Source: Dendrophyllia cribrosa (Eukaryota; Cnidaria; Anthozoa; Scleractinia; Dendrophylliidae). Taken from it: a stretch of DNA of 64,000 bases. Every line of letters begins with the position of its first letter. Position 1 is the first letter of the stretch. The position numbers and the translations under genes are program-made. Positions 61,489 through 64,000 of the stretch are shown one piece after another. The notes beneath the pieces were generated by a model that made no database searches, was not told where the DNA came from, and was given only the letters and a program-made list of their open reading frames with translations. The stretch lies in assembly GCA_024195265.1 (NCBI GenBank), contig JAJLRJ010000010.1, positions 29,965,176 through 30,029,175 of the forward strand. The letters run 5' to 3'.

Positions 61489-62470
61489 ACATACTAGTTA
61501 TGCAGTGGAAACATTTCGAGTGGTATACCCTGAAATATCCCGCGAGCATACACACGAGCCTTTAGGCGAGCGTGAACATGTATACAAAAAAAAAACAGTC
61601 AACTCACGATATTGTTTCAATGTTATTTGAAACTTTGTGATGAATTCTGAATTTTTCCGAAGCTTACCGAAGTCTTCCGACTATTTACCGAAAAGGTTCC
61701 TAAATTTTCAGATGTTTATCCGAAGGTCATTACAACGTTTTGCGAAATTTTACGAAGATTACCGAAGACTTCCGAAGTACTTGTATCTCATTAATACTAG
61801 TTATGCAATGGTTTCGAGTGGTATACCGTGAAATATCCCACGAGCATACACACGAGCCTTCCGAAGCTTACCGAAGTCCCCCGACTATTTACTGAAGAGG
61901 TTCTGAAATTTTCAGACGTTTATCTGAAGGTCATTATAACGTTTCCGGTCATTTTGCGAAATTTTACGAAGATTACCGAAGACTTCCGAAGTACGTATAT
62001 CTCATTAATACTAGTTATGCAATGGTTTCGAGTGGTATGCCGTGAAATATCCCACGAGCATACACACGAGCCTTCCGAAGCTTACTTACTTACTTAGCTT
62101 ACTATTTACTGAAGAGGTTCTGAAAATTTCAGACGTTTATCTGAAGGTCATTATAACGTTTCCGGTCATTTTGCGAAATTTTACGAAGATTACCGAAGAC
62201 TTCCGAAGTACGTATATCTCATTAATACTAGTTATGCAATGGTTTCGAGTGGTATGCCGTGAAATATCCCACGAGCATACACACGAGCCTTCCGAAGCTT
62301 ACTTACTTACTTAGCTTACTATTTACTGAAGAGGTTCTGAAATTTTCAGACGTTTATCTGAAGGTCATTATAACGTTTCCGGTCATTTTGCGAAATTTTA
62401 CGAAGATTACCGAAGACTTCCGAAGTACGTATATCTCATTAATACTAGTTATGCAATGATGTGTGAAATA
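61489..62470. repeat. 215-217-bp tandem repeat, four units
   Basis: TATCTCATTAATACTAGTTA recurs at 61783, 61998, 62215 and 62432. The last two full units are nearly identical and carry an insertion of short CTTA repeats (near 62090 and 62305). The unit stays open in one plus frame, giving repeated 66-90-codon ORFs with the same translation; no domain recognised. Confidence 0.85.
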
Positions 62471-62841
62471 TTCCACGAGTGACTTGACTTGCAACGGCTT
62501 TCCATCCTCAGTTCTGATTGGCTGTATTTTTCACGGCATGGGATGAATCAAAGTACATGACACTGGCACTTTTCAGTTGAGTGTCCTGTCGTAAAACCAA
62601 AACCAAAACCACAGTAATCACATCGAGCGAGTCAAACCAGACGCTGACAATCAAATGAAACAATAACAACTCGAACAAAATACATGAAGTTGGTGATTGA
62701 CTTGGTTTGGTTTAACTTCTGATTGCTTGAAAAGGCGTCGTTTGTTTATTTTTTTTTTTAACCAGCCACAAAGTGCAGTAATGCGGAACCTAAGTAACCA
62801 AGAATTAGCCTCTTCGATACTCGACTGACAACCACGGATAT

Positions 62842-62968
62842 GTTGTAGTTCAATTTTATCCTTGGTTCAATTTTGATTTTCCTTTGTTTTATATTCATTA
62901 TCATATATTAACATAAAAAATAACAATGGAAAATCAAAATTGAACCAAGGGTAAAATTGAACTACAAC
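62842..62968. mobile_element. Hairpin MITE with 41-bp arms
   Basis: GTTGTAGTTCAATTTTATCC and its inverse form 41-bp arms (62842-62882, 62928-62968) with one or two mismatches. Confidence 0.65.
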
Positions 62969-63011
62969 AGATACATTAAAGTGCGCAAGTTGGTTTCCAT
63001 TGAATACAGAG

Positions 63012-63275
63012 TGTAACATTGTATTTTATACAAAAACTGTTTACCATTCCTTACCAAGGCTATTGAGGGATCCAAATCTGAAATATTCATCCTACTTGGA
63101 TAAACACAGTGATAACTCTGAGGAAAGACAAACAGAATTGCGTATTACCACTCCTTTGCGGACTCGGTCATTTCTTTATAAAGACTTTGTTAATGTTTTA
63201 CTTCCAGGAAACAGAAGCAGCGCTGCATCTTGGGAAGAGTTCCAGGAGCAGTGGTTTTCCTCCCAAAGAAAATAA
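63012..63275 (+). CDS. Candidate terminal exon, unrecognised protein
   Basis: The frame is open from an acceptor-like gaatacag to TAA at 63273 (about 87 codons). Composition is protein-like: VYHSLPRLLRDPNLKYSSYL, ELRITTPLRTRSFLYKDF and an end SWEEFQEQWFSSQRK. There is no ATG near the start, so it would be a 3' exon of a gene beginning upstream. Family not recognised; a transposon-derived origin is possible. Confidence 0.35.
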   Translation, partial: CNIVFYTKTVYHSLPRLLRDPNLKYSSYLDKHSDNSEERQTELRITTPLRTRSFLYKDFVNVLLPGNRSSAASWEEFQEQWFSSQRK

Positions 63276-63434
63276 GAATTGAAAATTGACGGCAGACTCA
63301 GTGAACCTGGTGGCAACCGAACGTAAAGAAAAACTGAAACAAACAAATACGACGAACCTTCCACGGGGGCCTTTGGCTCTTCAGTGTTTCGGCAGCTTTC
63401 CTTTCATTGGTCTTCAAAATAACTTCACGTTTAA

Positions 63435-63737
63435 ATGAAAACACGCAAAGTTTTTTATCATCATTTCTTAATGGCAATTGGTTTTAACCCAGTCGAAGCG
63501 TGGCCTCGCAACTTTGCAGTAACACCTCCTGGATTGCTGAATCGGGAACATATAAACAAGCGTCAAAACCCTAGGCTTCTTACACGGAAAATGTCCTTAC
63601 TGCCCAAGATACTGCCTTTGTGCAAAGAAAGAAATTTTAAAATACCTCATCCGGGATTTGGCTCATTTTTTCAGGGTTCACAGCCTGCTGTGTGGTGTGA
63701 GGGTCGAGATACAACAGATTATTACCTGGAGTTATAA
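63435..63737 (+). CDS. Candidate 100-residue ORF, unrecognised
   Basis: ATG at 63435 is immediately preceded by an in-frame TAA, so this is a self-contained ORF. The product is basic and Pro/Trp-containing (PVEAWPRNFAVTPPGLLNRE, GFGSFFQGSQPAVWCEG) and ends DTTDYYLEL. No domain, signal or membrane segment recognised. It lies 160 bp after the exon-like block at 63012-63275 and could belong to the same locus. Chance remains possible at this length. Confidence 0.27.
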   Translation: MKTRKVFYHHFLMAIGFNPVEAWPRNFAVTPPGLLNREHINKRQNPRLLTRKMSLLPKILPLCKERNFKIPHPGFGSFFQGSQPAVWCEGRDTTDYYLEL

Positions 63738-64000
63738 GAAAAAATAATGGAGTTATCTTAAGGCAGGAGTACGCGTGAATTTCAATGAAATTTTAAGAGG
63801 TTTAAAGAAGGGATAGAGGAAAGAAAATGATTGTTGGAACACCAACAGACAGTTGATACCAACGCAAGAGCAGTCCAGGTTGCTAGTGGACTAACTTGGT
63901 ATCCATCTATTAATTATTAACTACAAATTCTAATTTTAAAACTTCACTAAATCTTCAATATTTCTTATTTCTCTTAATTTTACAAATCCTTTGAGAAAAA

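Overview
This is a eukaryotic, metazoan window. It has spliced genes with GT-AG introns, no operons, AT-rich intergenic DNA and a very dense load of short non-autonomous transposons. The gene set (a ZIC zinc-finger factor, a secreted single-domain angiotensin-converting enzyme, thymidylate kinase, an SMCO4 homologue) and the repeat style fit an invertebrate, most likely an anthozoan cnidarian such as a reef coral. The species call is inference; I could not run a search.

Layout: 1-6.7 kb is intergenic with satellite units and a 1 kb foldback element. 6.7-13.6 kb holds a two-exon gene for a 1650-residue coiled-coil protein whose single intron is mostly nested transposons. 16.5-21.4 kb (minus strand) holds a five-exon ACE-like peptidase. 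22.6 kb holds a tiny single-exon SMCO4 gene (plus strand), and 23.9-32.8 kb a five-exon thymidylate kinase (DTYMK) whose introns are packed with MITEs and a 12-copy, 88-bp satellite. 37.4-38.9 kb holds an intronless ZIC transcription factor. 39-64 kb is gene-poor: satellites, hairpin MITEs, a non-LTR retrotransposon tail, a terminal-inverted-repeat element carrying a broken Penelope-like reverse transcriptase, and several exon-like fragments that may be small or partial unrecognised genes (46.0-49.5, 57.8, 60.5-61.4 and 63.0 kb).

The genes do not form a pathway. ACE and SMCO4 are divergently arranged about 1.2 kb apart, and SMCO4 and DTYMK are in tandem. DTYMK makes dTDP for DNA synthesis and has an E2F-like site just upstream of its start. 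ACE carries the full zinc site but has serine where the mammalian chloride-binding arginine sits. The main novelty lies in the repeats: a TTAA-flanked MITE whose core has expanded into satellite arrays, related about 105-bp arrays elsewhere, many long poly(G)/poly(C) tracts at element edges, and foldback arms carrying perfect E2F motifs. No CRISPR array, rRNA or functional tRNA gene was seen.
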